Below are positions 1 to 11,345 of a stretch of 64,000 nucleotides of DNA, piece by piece (within the stretch, counting starts at the first letter, position 1; every line of letters starts with the position of its first letter). The stretch is from Nannobrachium achirus (lineage: Eukaryota; Chordata; Actinopteri; Myctophiformes; Myctophidae), in the NCBI GenBank assembly GCA_963921795.1, contig OY997649.1, positions 66,019,109 to 66,083,108 of the forward strand. The letters are read 5' to 3'. The translations under genes and the position numbers were made by a program. A model generated the notes under the pieces. It was not told the DNA's origin and did not search any database. It saw nothing but the letters and a program-made list of their open reading frames with translations.

Positions 1-90
1 AATAGACAAGTCGGCAAGTGTGGCGGAGAGAGTCGCAGCCCCAGCCTGAAGCCTCAAAAGTCTAGTATCTGCCCTCATTCCATAGGGATA

Positions 91-162
91 GCCCTTTGGA
101 GTAATGGTTAAGATATTCGACTTTTGCGCGGGAGACCCGGGTTCGAAGCCGGGTGAGAAGGT
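91..162 (+). pseudogene. tRNA-like relic (Glu/Gln-type A box)
   Basis: The 72-nt stretch has a B-box-like GGTTCGAAGCC and an A-box-like TAATGGTTAAG. The ends can form an acceptor stem with six of seven pairs, and the T stem has four of five. The anticodon stem does not pair well, so this is more likely a decayed tRNA or the head of a tRNA-derived SINE than a working gene. No pol III T-run follows at once. Confidence 0.35.
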
Positions 163-289
163 TTGGATCACCTCCGTTACACAAGCAGGGCGAGGACAGT
201 AATATTTATTAACAAATGACAAAAGGCTAACATTGATTGATTGATAGGTTTGTTGTCTTGTTTCTTACAGGAAGGACAGCAGCAGTACA

Positions 290-495
290 AGGCACAGCGT
301 CAGATCAACACCAGGCTCCACACATGGCAGGGTTAGACACAACCCTAACCCTAACCCTAACCCACACCCTAGGCACAGAGCATACAGTACGTACAGCACA
401 GCGTCAGATCAACACCAGGCTCCACACATGACTAACCCTAACCCTAACCCTAACCAAGGCACAGCGTCAGATCAACACCAGGCTCCACACATGGC
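290..495. repeat. three copies of a ~34-bp unit separated by telomere-like repeats
   Basis: The unit starts CACAGCGTCAGATCAACACC and recurs near 293, 398 and 461. CCCTAA runs lie between the copies (about 338-362 and 431-455). Short open frames here are repeat translation. Confidence 0.8.
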
Positions 496-499
496 TGAG

Positions 500-672
500 G
501 AGAGAGCATACAGTACGTACATACAGTACATACAGTACGTACAGTACATACAGTACGTACAGTACATACAGTAGGCTACATACAGTACGTACAGTATACA
601 GTACATACAGTACATACAGTAAATACAGTACATACAGTACATACAGTACATACAGTACATACAGTATGGCAG
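500..672. repeat. degenerate TACAGTACATACAG tandem repeat
   Basis: Short units of ACAGTACATACAGTACGTAC are repeated with small changes over about 170 bp. The Cys/Tyr-rich open frame on the minus strand only reflects this repeat. Confidence 0.8.
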
Positions 673-782
673 AGCACAGAGCAATACGTGAGCCTGTAGA
701 CTAATGGACTCCCCGTCCGTTACAGCCTACAAGCTGTGATTGCTGGATGGCCACAGGTGATCAATGTTGCATTGGTACTACT

Positions 783-1058
783 GAGCACGATTTACAGCAA
801 GGGTCTTCAACAGGTGTAGAGGGGGAAAAGAGCAGACTAAGTACAGAGTATAAGGTCAAGGTAATTAAGTATTGACAGTTCAAGTGGTTAAATATCTGAA
901 AACACACATTGACATGAATCCAAAATACACTGATGATTGTGCTGTCAAACAATGAAACTATATGGAATCTATGAACAGGTTGTGGGGGTCCCTGTTCATC
1001 TCTCTCTCTCAACAAAGGGGTCCTTGGCCTGAAAACATTGAGGAGCCCTGATACTCAG
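783..1058. mobile_element. decayed MITE related to the 54.7-55.4 kb copy
   Basis: The stretch AAATATCTGAAAACACACAT through the AACAGGTTGTGGGGGTCC motif matches 54928-55030 closely. The right side ends in CCTGAAAACATTGAGG, as in the GGTCTTCAACGTTTT-ended family. This copy has no central AGATCT palindrome, unlike its relative. Confidence 0.5.
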
Positions 1059-1083
1059 CAGAATGTATGTCTCTCTCCCACAC

Positions 1084-1160
1084 TACAGTAGCACCCTACA
1101 GTAGCACCCTACAGTAGCACACTACAGTAGCACACTACAGTAGCACACTACAGTAGCACC
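1084..1160. repeat. CTACAGTAGCAC tandem repeat
   Basis: A 15-bp unit (about CTACAGTAGCACACT) is repeated about five times. Confidence 0.8.
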
Positions 1161-1314
1161 GTCAGCAACAAGCGGACATGGTGTCAAACATTGCTCTCTT
1201 CTCTCTTTGTGGCAGCTTTACAGCGGAGCGGGTCGATATGTCGACAACATTCGTTCTACGTCTCAGTGTTTCGACGCGGGTGAATGTTAACCTGATGAAA
1301 TGCTAACCTACCGA

Positions 1315-1490
1315 CGCTGGTGAGTAGCTAACCTGCCAACGTGTGTGAATGTTAACCTCTATGCCTAAACCTAAACCTAAACCTAACCTCAGTAACCGTG
1401 ACGCTGGTGAGTAGCTAACCTGCCAACGTGGGTGAATGTTAACCTCTATGCCTAAACCTAAACCTAAACCTAACCCTAACCGTAGTCGAA
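1315..1490. repeat. tandem duplication with (CCTAAA)n variant telomere-like repeats
   Basis: A block containing GAGTAGCTAACCTGCCAACG and TGAATGTTAACCTCTATGCC occurs twice. Each copy ends in CCTAAA repeats, and the second runs into CCCTAA. A related GACGCTGGTGA piece is seen again near 7340. Confidence 0.7.
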
Positions 1491-1499
1491 ATACTGGGA

Positions 1500-2150
1500 C
1501 GTAGAAATAGCGCGATTTCCCCCTTTACAGCGCCACTCACAGGCCTGGCATGTGTACTACAGTAGTTTTGTTGCGTTCTGGAGAGACGATTCCGTGTGTG
1601 CGGTAAACGTTTTGAAAACGACTCAGTGATTTGTCTATGTGTGTATGTAGCCTAAATCTTCTTTGTTTTTTTGTTTTTTTCTTTCATATTTGAATAAGAT
1701 TTATTTATGTCAGATGGAATCCGATTTTTACAAATCCGACTCGAGCCACATTAGATTCAGAGGTGGTTTCGAATGAGATTCAATTCTGAGTTCTGAAGAT
1801 GTGTATCAGTCTAACCTGCTGAGCGGAAACCACTTTACGTCGTGTTGTAGTCCTAGACGGACTACACTTTGGCCGGAACTATCATACCGGATTCAGTTTT
1901 AACCCAAAATATTCCCCTGCACTCAAGGACATACTTTTAGGGCCTAATAAACTCCTTGATGCGGAGTAGTTTTGCTTTTGGAGGATTGGGGAAACAAATG
2001 GGGGTAAACAAAACAAAGTGACGCCGCTTATTCTGCTTGTGGTTTCCGCCTCGACTGGATCAACGGTCCGTTCTAAACGAACACCAGGCTTTCCCCCAAG
2101 AAAGCCCGGTGACGCGAGCTTAGTCTAAACAGGGGCCTGGGATTGAGGAA
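1500..2150. other. no gene recognised
   Basis: Unique-looking, A/T-moderate sequence. No long open frame, RNA gene or known element end was seen. Confidence 0.5.
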
Positions 2151-2182
2151 AGGTTCAATGCAATGTGGGAGTGGCCAGAGCA

Positions 2183-2206
2183 GAAAGACAGACAGACAGG
2201 CAGGTG

Positions 2207-2240
<34 letters not shown>

Positions 2241-2242
2241 TT
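2183..2242. repeat. (CAGA)n microsatellite
   Basis: Imperfect CAGA/GACAGACA repeat interrupted by CAGGTGGAGA. Confidence 0.85.
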
Positions 2243-2554
2243 GTGACTGAAACGGTACATTATCAGATCAGATAAGACCTTTATTGATCAACGCCAGGGG
2301 AAATGTAATCGCCAAAGACAGCACAGCAGTTAAAATACAGGTTACAGGGCAAGAACAAAGCACTGTAGATACGGCGTGATGGACAGTACGTCACAACTCA
2401 ACGCAACGCATCAATAAGTGACCTTTTCTTTTACAAGAGAAGAATAAAGTCCACAACACTGGTGATACTCTGCTCTGTTTTATTGCTTCAACGTTTCAAT
2501 CTTTGTGGATCTTTTTCAGGAATGTTTTTCTTTTACAACACAAGACACAAAGCA

Positions 2555-3840
2555 CAGCACTATGCAGCCTATGCACACTATGCACTATGCACTATGCACT
2601 ATGCAGCCTATGCACACTATGCACTATGCACTATGCACTATGCACTAGGGATGTCAAAAATGGACCTTTATCAAAATCGATTATTCTATAGCAATAATCG
2701 AATATTATTCGAAAATCGATAATTAATTATTATTATTATTTTTTTAATAAAAAAAAAAAAAAAAAACATTTTTTTTTCTTCTGTTTTTCTTTTTTTTACT
2801 GGATTTCAATGCACATTTACATATATGTACAACATGGCTCTTCAGGTAATTGGTAGCCTAACTACTACTCTTCATCTTTCTTTTTAGTGTGCCAGTGTAC
2901 TGTTCACGTAATCTCTCAAGAACAGATTCTGTGATGCTTTACAATACAGAGGACGCTGTTTTCCCTTTTCTTTGATGATGGCCACCAAGTACCAAACAAT
3001 CAAGCCTGAATCAATCACACCTGTGTCTGAGACAGGGGGGGAGGGGAGTGTGTAGCAGGCAGCTGCCACTCTGCTGTGCTCCTTCACTCTGTCTACACAG
3101 TTTACAGTTGGTGCTGGTGTGAATAATAAATCAATGGCCATTTACTATTATCATTAATACTATTGTTAGCCTATATTCTATATTTTGGTTGAAACTAACT
3201 AACTAAGCCAAAAAATAGTATTAAAAAAGAAAAAAAAAAAAAGAAAAAAAATATTAATATTTTTTCGATTTTCGATTATGAAATATTAAAATCGAATATT
3301 GATTAATCGAACGAATATTCGAAAATCGATTATTCGGTGACATCCCTACTATGCACTATGCACTATGCAGCCTATGCACACTATGCACTATTCACTATGC
3401 ACTATGCACTATGCACTATGCACTATGCAGCCTACGCACACTATGCACTATTCACTATGCACTATGCACTATGCAGCCTATGCACACTATGCACTATTCA
3501 CTATGCACTATGCACTATGCACTATGCACTATGCAGCCTATGCACACTATGCACTATGCACTATGCACTATGCAGCCTATGCACTATGCACTATGCACTA
3601 TGCAGCCTATGCACTATGCACTATGCACACTATGCACTATGCACTATGCACACTATGCACTATGCACTATGCACTATGCACTATGCAGCCTATGCACACT
3701 ATGCACTATGCACTATGCAGCCTATGCACACTATGCACTATGCACTATGCACACTATGCACTATGCACTATGCACTATGCACACTATGCACTATGCACTA
3801 TGCACTATGCAGCCTATGCACACTATGCACTATGCAGCCT
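2555..3840. repeat. TATGCACTATGCAGCC minisatellite split by a transposon
   Basis: Units of CACTATG and CAGCCTATGCACA alternate over about 90 bp on the left (2555-2645) and about 490 bp on the right (3349-3838). They are separated by a 703-bp element. Open frames of up to 202 codons run through the right arm because the unit has no stop in several frames. They are not credible genes. Confidence 0.9.
2646..3348. mobile_element. hAT-like non-autonomous transposon inside a minisatellite
   Basis: The ends are inverted: TAGGGATGTCA on the left and TGACATCCCTA on the right. Both are followed inward by AT-rich arms with repeated AATCGA and ATTCGAAAATCGAT. The 8-bp CTATGCAC lies directly outside both ends (2638-2645 and 3349-3356). 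It fits a hAT 8-bp target duplication, although the target is itself repetitive and could give this match by chance. The inside codes for nothing recognisable. Confidence 0.7.
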
Positions 3841-4387
3841 CATCAGGTGCTTGCACAGAGCAAAGGAGAACACAACAGAACTGTTGTGGAATTCTGGATC
3901 AATCGGTAATTGACGAGGCAATAGGAATCAGAGACAATATTGTCCCATGTGCTGATTGATGGTTATGCTTTAATGTACATGATGATATCACAGAGGGAAG
4001 TACAATAACAATACGGGATCAGACCGTATACTGCTGCTCCAAGGACAAGCTGAACCATAACAAGGCTGTAACATAAACCATAGCTGTCAGGCCTACTGTA
4101 TATCTACTGTATATCTACTGTATATATCTACTGTATAGCGGAGACAATGAGAATGAGTTTGTTCTAAATTTGGGTGGTGCCAGATCATTGTGTTGTGGTT
4201 GTGGTGGTGGTTACTGTTGTCTGGCCTCCCTGTAATCATTAGTTATCTCCACCTGTTAGTCCCTCCGCCAAGCGTCTCTTGATTGTATTTTGAGTTCTCC
4301 TTTGTCTAGTTTGTCCATGTCTATATATTTGCCCCTGTGCATTGTCTTCCTTGTCAGATCATTGCTTTGTGTGTTTTGTATTGTCAG

Positions 4388-4855
4388 CAGGGGCATCAAA
4401 GGGGGGGAGGGGGGTGGGGGGACTGAGTTACCAGGGTCCAAGGTGGAGGGGCCTGGAATTATTTTATACTTTAGCTATTGAAAAATAGCAGATCTACAAG
4501 CTCACAGCGCGGCACGTGAGCTTGTAGATCTGCTATTTTTGAAAAGTCGTGAAAACATGCGCGCAAATCTTTGAATATATGTATTCTTTTAAGCGAACAT
4601 TTGTAACTAGACTTTTGCTTCTGGGGGGTCCCTGGAACTAAATATTTTGAGATGGGGTTCCGTGGCCAAATACATATCATTTTGGGGGTCCTTCACATGA
4701 AAAAGTTTGAGCACCACTGACATGGAAACATCGGTGCTGGCACTCGGTGCCGCGCTGTGAGCTTGTAGATCTGCTATTTTTCAATAGTTAAAGTACCATT
4801 ACTTTACCATTTACCATTACTAACCCAGGGCCCAGAATTTGGTGCGACACCCCTG
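4388..4855. mobile_element. hAT-type MITE with central AGATCT palindrome
   Basis: The element begins CAGGGGCATC and ends GCGACACCCCTG. The flanking octamers ATTGTCAG (4380-4387) and ATTATCAG (4856-4863) match at seven of eight bases, as expected of a hAT target duplication. A hairpin whose arms read about AATAGCAGATCTACAAGCTC lies at 4480-4542, and a second half-arm at 4756-4785. Inside is a GGGGTCCCTGGAACTAAAT stretch that recurs at 15.5, 27.5, 41.3 and 49.4 kb. It interrupts a longer unassigned repeat covering roughly 4180-4980. Confidence 0.7.
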
Positions 4856-5265
4856 ATTATCAGTCCTTGTTTCGCCTGCCTCCTTTTATGGGAAGTTTTA
4901 AGTTGTAAAATAAACCTCCTGAATCTCGATTCTTGCACGTTTTGTCGTTGTGCTTTTGGGTCCTCTGAACTCAGCCTGACAGGAAGGCCTTTTTACATAA
5001 AAATGTCATAATTTGTTGAGAGTCGATGAAAGCCTCAGTGCAGGTCAGTGTGAGGAACACAATGTGGCCGCTGTCCTTTTTTGTGATGGGCGAAAAATGG
5101 GCCAATTCATCTGTCGGCGGTGATATCATGACATCATGATATCATGACATTAGCTGTGTGTGGACGATCTTCTTCAACTGGTGGAATTTGCCAAGCTTTT
5201 CAGGATGCCAGTTCAAAGGTCGTCGCGTCAGAGATTATGACAATGTCATCGTTTCATCTGAGCGA

Positions 5266-5302
5266 CCCCCCCCCCCACATGACCCCCCCCCCCCCCCCCC
5301 CA
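5266..5302. repeat. poly-C runs
   Basis: Two C runs separated by ACATGA. They are prone to sequencing error. Confidence 0.85.
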
Positions 5303-5627
5303 CCCACATGACAGCTGTATCTCATCTGTAGAATGAAAAGGATTAAGAAACGATGGCACAATGCCTGGCATTATTAACATTATTAACATCTCCAAGAGGA
5401 GAGAAAGAAAGAAAGAAACAGCCCAGAAGCTGCTATTTGTCAAGAGAAGGGAAAAAAGAGCCGAACATTAAGCAAAATGACTGTGCTGTGCATCATGGCT
5501 TAAACAGTGGTGGATTGGAAGCCATAAATCTCTGGCAAATCTTGAAAACAAAGTCTCCATTTAGAGGCCGCTGACAGTGACAAACTGCAAGGCCACGTTG
5601 CTCATAATGATGGCTGACTGTCAGCGA

Positions 5628-5826
5628 GAAAAGAGGAGAGGAGAGGAGAGGAGAGGAGAGGAGAGGAGAGGAGAGGAGAGGGGAGGGGAGGGGAGGGGAG
5701 GGGAGGGGAGAGGAGAGGAGAGGGGAGGGGAGGGGAGGGGAGAGGAGAGGAGAGGAGAGGAGAGGAGGGGAGGGGAGGGGAGGGGAGGGGAGAGGAGGGG
5801 AGGGGAGGGGAGGGGAGGGGAGAGGA
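5628..5826. repeat. 200-bp polypurine (GGAGA/GGGGA)n tract
   Basis: The plus strand is almost pure purine in 5-bp units. Open frames of about 90 codons on both strands are repeat translation (Arg/Glu/Gly or Ser/Pro/Leu). Confidence 0.95.
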
Positions 5827-5879
5827 GCCTCCCTCCAACGGAGCTGACTGTTTAGAACAGCACAACCACTGCTTCATTC

Positions 5880-6260
5880 TAGCCTATATACTGTATATAC
5901 TGTATACTGTATACTGTACACTGTATATGTGGCCCCTTCTTATAAACTCACCAAAGAGTTTGAAGTCTTTATCATATTTTTGGTTTCAGGGCAGAAACCT
6001 CTTCCTGTATATTATTCATACTTTATTTTCCCCCGTCATAAATTAACTCCTACAAGGCCTACAGGATCCTACTACAGCTCCACACACAAGAACCAGTTTG
6101 TCCATCTGCTACTTTTACCTAATTTAAAATTTGAACTCTTTTGGACATTTTGACAGACGACATGGCAACGGTGACGCATCACAATGCATTGTGAGCTTTT
6201 ACGTTTAGGGTTATAGTGGACGACCCATAGCAGTGGTTATAGTGGACGACCCATAGCAGT
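5880..6260. other. no gene recognised
   Basis: A short TACTGTATA repeat lies at 5885-5930. The rest shows no known element and no convincing coding exon. Confidence 0.5.
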
Positions 6261-6445
6261 GGTTATTGCGACCGAAGGTCGCATATACTCTGAAAAACCG
6301 TGACGCTTGAGTGACCTTCCTTCCTTCCTTCCTTCCTTCCTTCCTTCCGCAACCTTCCTTCTGTAACCTTCCTTCTGTACGGGAGTGATGTCAGTGTGAT
6401 GTCAGCGAGTTGTGACATCACTTCCTGTACGGGGCGGGTACACGA

Positions 6446-7497
6446 AATGTGGATAACACTATATATGGAGATAGTCCAGTCCATCATGTCATATGGGACT
6501 ACCGTCATAGACAGTAGCCAAAAGAGAAGGATACACAAGACTAAGAAAGACAAAAAAAGAGAAGAATAAAAAAGGAAAAAAAAGGAGGAGGAGGATAAAG
6601 ATACCAAAAGGAGAGAGAAGAAAGGGTGGATGAGGTACAATGTGTCTCAGAAAAGAAAATGTAACAAGGAGGTGGCAACGGGGCGGCTAGATAAAGTTAT
6701 TAGGCCTGGATCCGACTTTAAGTCGACGCACAGGATTTCAGAAGTGTAGCGCTTATTCGCTCTTGTATCAAACTGGTACTCGAAACGTTCTTAGAATTTA
6801 ATATATATTTTCTAAAGTAAATATGGGGGCGGCTGTGAAAAAAAGAGAAGAATAAAAAAGAAAAAAAGGAGGAGGAGGATAAAGATACCAAAAGGAGAGA
6901 GAAGAAAGGGTGGATGAGGTACAATGTGCGGTATCCCCCTTGTCAAGCTCGACGTTGGGCATTTGGACCTATACATGGTGAAATGGAGCGAAACTGTGTG
7001 GCCTAAACATGGAGATGTGGTACAGAATGACTCATATATGGGCATAAAAAGTATGTCATGTGACATCACTTCCTGTACGCGAGTTTCTAAATTCTAGGAG
7101 AGCTAAGGCAAAACCCCGCCCCGCACTCATTTTTGAAGCTTGTGATTGGCTGAACTGGAGGTAGGGAGCGCTCCATTGTAGTCACTTGGACCGCGGCAGA
7201 GGTGCACCAAAACCTAAACCTATCCTTAACTCTAACTCTAACCCTAACCCCAACTCTAACCCTAACCCTAACCTTAACCTTAACCCTAACCCTAACTCTA
7301 ACCCTAACCCTAACCTTAACCCTCAGTAAAACTAACCTGCCGACGCTGGTGAAAACGAGCGCTCCTTGCCTTAGCTCTAGTAGAATTTAGACAGTCAGAC
7401 AGACAGCCATTGACTCCGGCCTAACAATGGCTACTGTCTATGACGGTAGTCCCATATGACATGATGGACTGGACTATCTCCATATATAGTGTTCTCC
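6446..7497. repeat. ~73-bp inverted repeat and ~82-bp direct repeat
   Basis: The arm at 6446-6518 contains CTATATATGGAGATAGTCCA and returns in inverse orientation at 7424-7497. A purine-rich block with GGAGGAGGAGGATAAAG is directly repeated at 6562-6643 and 6847-6928. Confidence 0.7.
7205..7323. repeat. telomere-like (CCCTAA)n with variants
   Basis: About 115 bp of CCCTAA mixed with CTCTAA and CCTTAA units. It is an internal (interstitial) block, not a chromosome end. Confidence 0.85.
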
Positions 7498-7704
7498 ACA
7501 TCTCCATGTTTAGGCCCTATCGCTCACACCCTAGGTGGGGTTGGCGATAGGGCCTTTCTTTGTGTGGAGTTTGCATGTTCTCCCCGTGTCTCCTAGGGTT
7601 GATAACTAGAATCGTCAGAGAAACGCTGTGGTTGGCCAGATAGTCAAGAATTGGCGCGACATGTCACCCTGAGGTCGCATTCCACCCTCAGGTGTCTTAC
7701 TAGT

Positions 7705-7846
7705 AGTGGACGACCCATAGTGGACGACCCATAGCAGTGGTTATAGTGGACGACCCATAGCAGTGGTTATAGTGGACGACCCATAGCAGTGGTTATAGTG
7801 GACGACCCATAGCAGTGGTTATAGTGGACGACCCATAGCAGTGGCT
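7705..7846. repeat. 26-bp tandem array
   Basis: The unit AGTGGACGACCCATAGCAGT (plus GGTTAT) is repeated about five times. Two further units lie at 6216-6265. Confidence 0.9.
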
Positions 7847-7975
7847 GCTTCAGAAGATATTCATATACATTATTGTATGGAACCAAGCCATCCTGGTGAA
7901 TCATGACCGACACATCGATGGCTTGGTTCCACAATTAAAATAATTGATATCAATATTTTCTGAAATCTCTATTAA

Positions 7976-8459
7976 CACATGGGCTGCTCAGGTTTCTAAC
8001 ATTTCTAGCTGTTGCTGCTGCCGCCGTTCACTCACGCTTTATTTTGAAGAGCCTCGGAAGCTTCGTGCTTGTGCACGTGGGTGTCCACTGACGATTGAGG
8101 AAGACAATCCCTTTGTTTACCAAAGCTCGCGAAACTAAAATCCAAACCGACCATCGCGGTAAAGTGTCGCCGTGAAAACAATCAGATCTCTGCTTCCCTG
8201 GCGTTCTTTTCACCTCATTCAGAGATAAAGCCCTTTTTATGTTTCAGAGTAGAATGGAAATCAATGTAACCAGCCTCCGCTATTTTCTCTCTCTCCCTCT
8301 CTCTCTCTCTGCTACGGGGTGACGTATGGACTCGGGTCATTCAGAGGGCACGCAGCTGCACGTACAGTTAACCCTTCGTTGTCTCGTTCAGGGACGAGTT
8401 TGGCGTGGTGACACCTAGTGGCCTTAACTCGTTCCTGAACGAGTTTGGCCTCCCAAGTG
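7976..8459 (+). mobile_element. piggyBac-type MITE, copy 1
   Basis: TTAA lies directly outside both ends (7972-7975 and 8460-8463). The ends are short inverted repeats, CACATGGG and CCCAAGTG. The 484-bp body has no transposase frame. A 498-bp relative lies in the opposite direction at 11545-12042. Both share ACTCGTTC.GGGACGAGTT near one end and GGCGACACTTTACCGCG (or its complement) inside. Confidence 0.75.
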
Positions 8460-8485
8460 TTAAAAAAATAAAAAAAATAAAACTA

Positions 8486-8489
<4 letters not shown>

Positions 8490-8517
<28 letters not shown>
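8490..8517. repeat. (CAA)n microsatellite
   Basis: About nine ACA units. Confidence 0.9.
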
Positions 8518-9049
8518 AACCCTCCATTTGGTCTTGCCCCACTCGGTTGTGATTGGATATCCTTGCCCCCGAAGTTGTGGGGCACCAATCAGGGCCCAGT
8601 ATGTAAAAAATCAAACCTCGGTTCGAAGTGAAGCGGTGAATCTTAGTATAGAATTGTCTGGAGAGCCGGTATGACAGCCGATATAATAGGTTTTAAAAAA
8701 ATATATAAAAAGTCCTGCTTGCTGGTCTCTTAGTTGTTTGTCAACTGCATCCCTCTATAATTATTTCAGTTTCTGTTATCTTTGTGGCCTACTACATTTT
8801 TCAACTTCTGCTAGATTTTCAATGTATTTACTCTTGTCTGCCTTAATGCTCCTTTTTACCATTCTGTTAGCATCTGTATATTCTTATTGTGCCTTTGCTT
8901 TTGCTCTTATGCGGCTATTTGTCATTGCTGCAATAGGTGAGACCTATTGCATGTACAAGACAGATAAAACCTGAAGGCCAAATTATCATGTGAAGCTTGA
9001 CCAATCCTCAAAGTATCCATTCATCTGACCGGGAGGGACACCGCCACAC

Positions 9050-9365
9050 ATATTCTGGACGTACAGGACAGATAAAGCCTATTCATTCTGAACTGAAATG
9101 ACCATATATGGACATGGGACACACATTTTGCTTTTTGAAAAAGCCTATTCATTCTGGACTGATATTTTGCACGTACGGGACAGGAAAAACCTGTTCATTC
9201 TGGCCTGGAGTGACCATATATGGACATGAGGTGACATACATTGTGTTTTTGAAAAACCCTGTTCATTCTGGACTGAGATCACCATATATGGTAATTAAAC
9301 GGACATTCTGTTTTTGAAAAAGCCTGTTCATTCTGGACTAAAATGACCATATATGGGCGTGATAA
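9050..9365. repeat. ~60-bp repeats carrying CCATATATGG
   Basis: Four units combine TTCATTCTGGACTG with GACCATATATGGACATG and a TTTTTGAAAAAGCCT stretch. The same CCATATATGG decamer recurs at 12.8-13.1, 30.1, 46.7 and 61.7-62.1 kb. No gene was seen between 8470 and 9450. Confidence 0.65.
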
Positions 9366-9452
9366 ACACAAAGCCACTCATAGGAAGCGGTTTTCACCGC
9401 TTCAAAAACGGGTTGGGTTTATCAGCAGGTTCCACACAGAGTTTCCAGACAT

Positions 9453-9650
9453 CCAGACTAATATCTGCACAGTGACGTTAGTCTGGCCATCCAGACTAAT
9501 ATCTGCACAGTGATATTAGTCTGGCCATCCAGACTAATATCTGCACAGTGATATTAGTCTGGCCATCAGTCTGGCCATCCAGACTAATATCTGCACAGTG
9601 ATATTAGTCTGGCCATCCAGACTAATATCTGCACAGTGATATTAGTCTGG
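9453..9650. repeat. tandem array of five perfect or near-perfect hairpins
   Basis: Each 34-nt unit has 13-base arms, CCAGACTAATATC and its reverse complement, around the 8-nt loop TGCACAGT. Units lie at 9453, 9491, 9529, 9579 and 9617. Unit 1 has one arm mismatch, and a broken half-unit lies between units 3 and 4. Confidence 0.9.
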
Positions 9651-9654
9651 CCAT

Positions 9655-10080
9655 GCCAGGCTAAAAATGAAGGGGTTCCTACAATTAAAATGTATTAAAC
9701 AAAGGCATCAGGCTTTTTATCCAGGAATCCTTTTATAGAAAACAAGGCAGAACGGCATGGCCTCCTTGCTGTATATCCAGGGCAGCCTACTGTATACAGT
9801 CGCATCTATACTACTGTATATACAGTAGCATCCATACGTTGACTCAGGGTATGTGTACTGGAGTCGTCCCGCTGCTCATTCGGGGTGAAAATCAGTTCAC
9901 GTGGTTCTGTGGGAGAAGCTGCAGCGTTTACTGGAACGTCGGTTTATTCCTGTTGACATTAGCGTGACGCAACAACCCCACTCTCCTCCACAACAACCCC
10001 ACTCTCCTCCACCGGCGTTTTTTATTTAATCGCTGTGGTTTTGACTTCATGAGGCATCAGTGTTTCATGGCATCAACGTT
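9655..10080. other. no gene recognised
   Basis: Short TACTGTATA repeats and a duplicated CAACAACCCCACTCTCCTCC are the only structure seen. Confidence 0.5.
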
Positions 10081-10286
<206 letters not shown>

Positions 10287-10557
10287 CCTGGCCTGCACAA
10301 ACACCAACGACAACACGAGAAGATACGTATTAGTTCAGATGCACATGGCAGTTGTGTGGGATTAGTTGGAGTCAGGTGGAAACCTCACATGTCATACGAA
10401 AACCGTTATAATTTGAAAGCAGCAAAAGTAGCAGATCGACAAGCTTGTAGATCTGTTAGGCTACTTTTAACGCTTTGGTTCGAAGCTGTATGATCAAGTA
10501 GGGTGTTAATTTAGCCTATTGAAAAAATAAAAACACAAAAAGTTAAAATATGGAGAA

Positions 10558-10786
10558 ATATATCGTCTTTGTCGGGTGAAAACCTTGTATGTCCAAAACC
10601 GTTCGTTTTGCATTTTAGAAATGATTTAAACCAGTGAAAACAGCTGATCTACAAGCACAAGCTTGTAGATCGGCTGTTTTTACTACTTCTGTGCGGCGGC
10701 CTTGTCTGATGAAGCAGGGCTTTACTTAAAAAAACTATTATCTGAAACTTGGAGATACGAGGTTTCTGCCCGACAGTGACGATATA
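10558..10786. mobile_element. foldback MITE with ATATCGTC ends (near-complete)
   Basis: The left end reads ATATCGTCTTTGTCGGGTG and the right end CCCGACAGTGACGATAT, an inverted pair. GGAAACCTTGTAT-like sequence lies inside each end (here GAAAACCTTGTATG and ATACGAGGTTTCTGC). In the middle is the palindrome AACAGCTGATCTACAAGC and its complement. The two half-elements differ otherwise: the left carries CCAAAACCGTTCG, the right GATGAAGCAGGGCTTTAC. A related decayed piece lies at 10395-10550. No coding capacity. Confidence 0.75.
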
Positions 10787-10915
10787 GATATACACTACAG
10801 CACTGTTTCTCATCCCTGGGGTCTGGGGACCACCGAGGGGGTCCAAATGGACCTTTACGGGTCTGTAACATTTGGTTCACGTTGTGAGCTTGTAGATCTG
10901 TGATTGTCACTATTA

Positions 10916-11345
10916 TTGCGACCATCAGGTCGCAGTTACTATCAAAACCTCCACCGGCTGTCAGTCCGTCCTTCAGTCTGTCACATGTCACACTTTTGCC
11001 CTGCTCATATCTCCGAAACCGTTGCCCCAATCCATGCCAAATTTTGCACACACACTCCTTGCCTGCCAAACCACAACCATCAATTCTTACATGCCCCTCT
11101 TCTAGCGCCACCATGAGGCCGATTCTTGCAAAACACATTTTTGGACGCTGCTCCTACAGATTTTGCCCTAAAATCACGCAAATCTGGACACAATATGTCT
11201 ACACTCATGTCATCACCATGGATTTGTCCCATATAGCGCCACCATCAGGACGATTTTTTCAAACACATTTTTGGACACATATTTTGCTCTAAAATCACGC
11301 TGCGACCTGACGGTCGCTTATCTCCCGATTAGGGAGTCTTACTGG
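10916..11345 (+). mobile_element. Helitron-like element, TTGCGACC family
   Basis: The flanking bases are A (10915) and T (11346). The 5' end starts TTGCGACCATCAGGTCGC, a hairpin. The 3' end has a similar GCGACCTGACGGTCGC, then the stem CTCCCGATTAGGGAG, then TCTTACTGG. A hairpin shortly before CTRG and an A/T insertion point are Helitron hallmarks, but the 5' TTG instead of TC is unusual. Sequence such as AGCGCCACCATGAGGCCGAT is shared with the 13.5- and 46-kb family. No Rep/helicase coding. Confidence 0.55.

Larger units (their letters stand above)
6266..7703 (+). mobile_element. candidate Helitron-like element, composite
   Basis: The left end is A followed by TTGCGACCGAAGGTCGC, the same hairpin start as at 10916 and 57339. 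The right end reads GTCTTACTAG followed by T, like other copies ending TCTTACTGG. The inside is a mosaic: an inverted pair (6446-6518 against 7424-7497), a direct pair (6562-6643 and 6847-6928) and a telomere-like run. The 1.4-kb span may cover more than one element. Confidence 0.35.

Noticed and set aside
2884..3141. 85-codon minus-strand frame as a transposase fragment
   Set aside because: It lies inside the hAT-like element but shows no hAT dimerisation or catalytic motif.
3337..3959. Overlapping 180-200-codon frames rich in His/Tyr/Cys/Met
   Set aside because: The unit of the minisatellite lacks stops in three frames. There is no start context or family match.
9453..9650. CRISPR array
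   Set aside because: Regular hairpins with 4-bp gaps have no variable spacers and no cas genes, and the window is eukaryotic.
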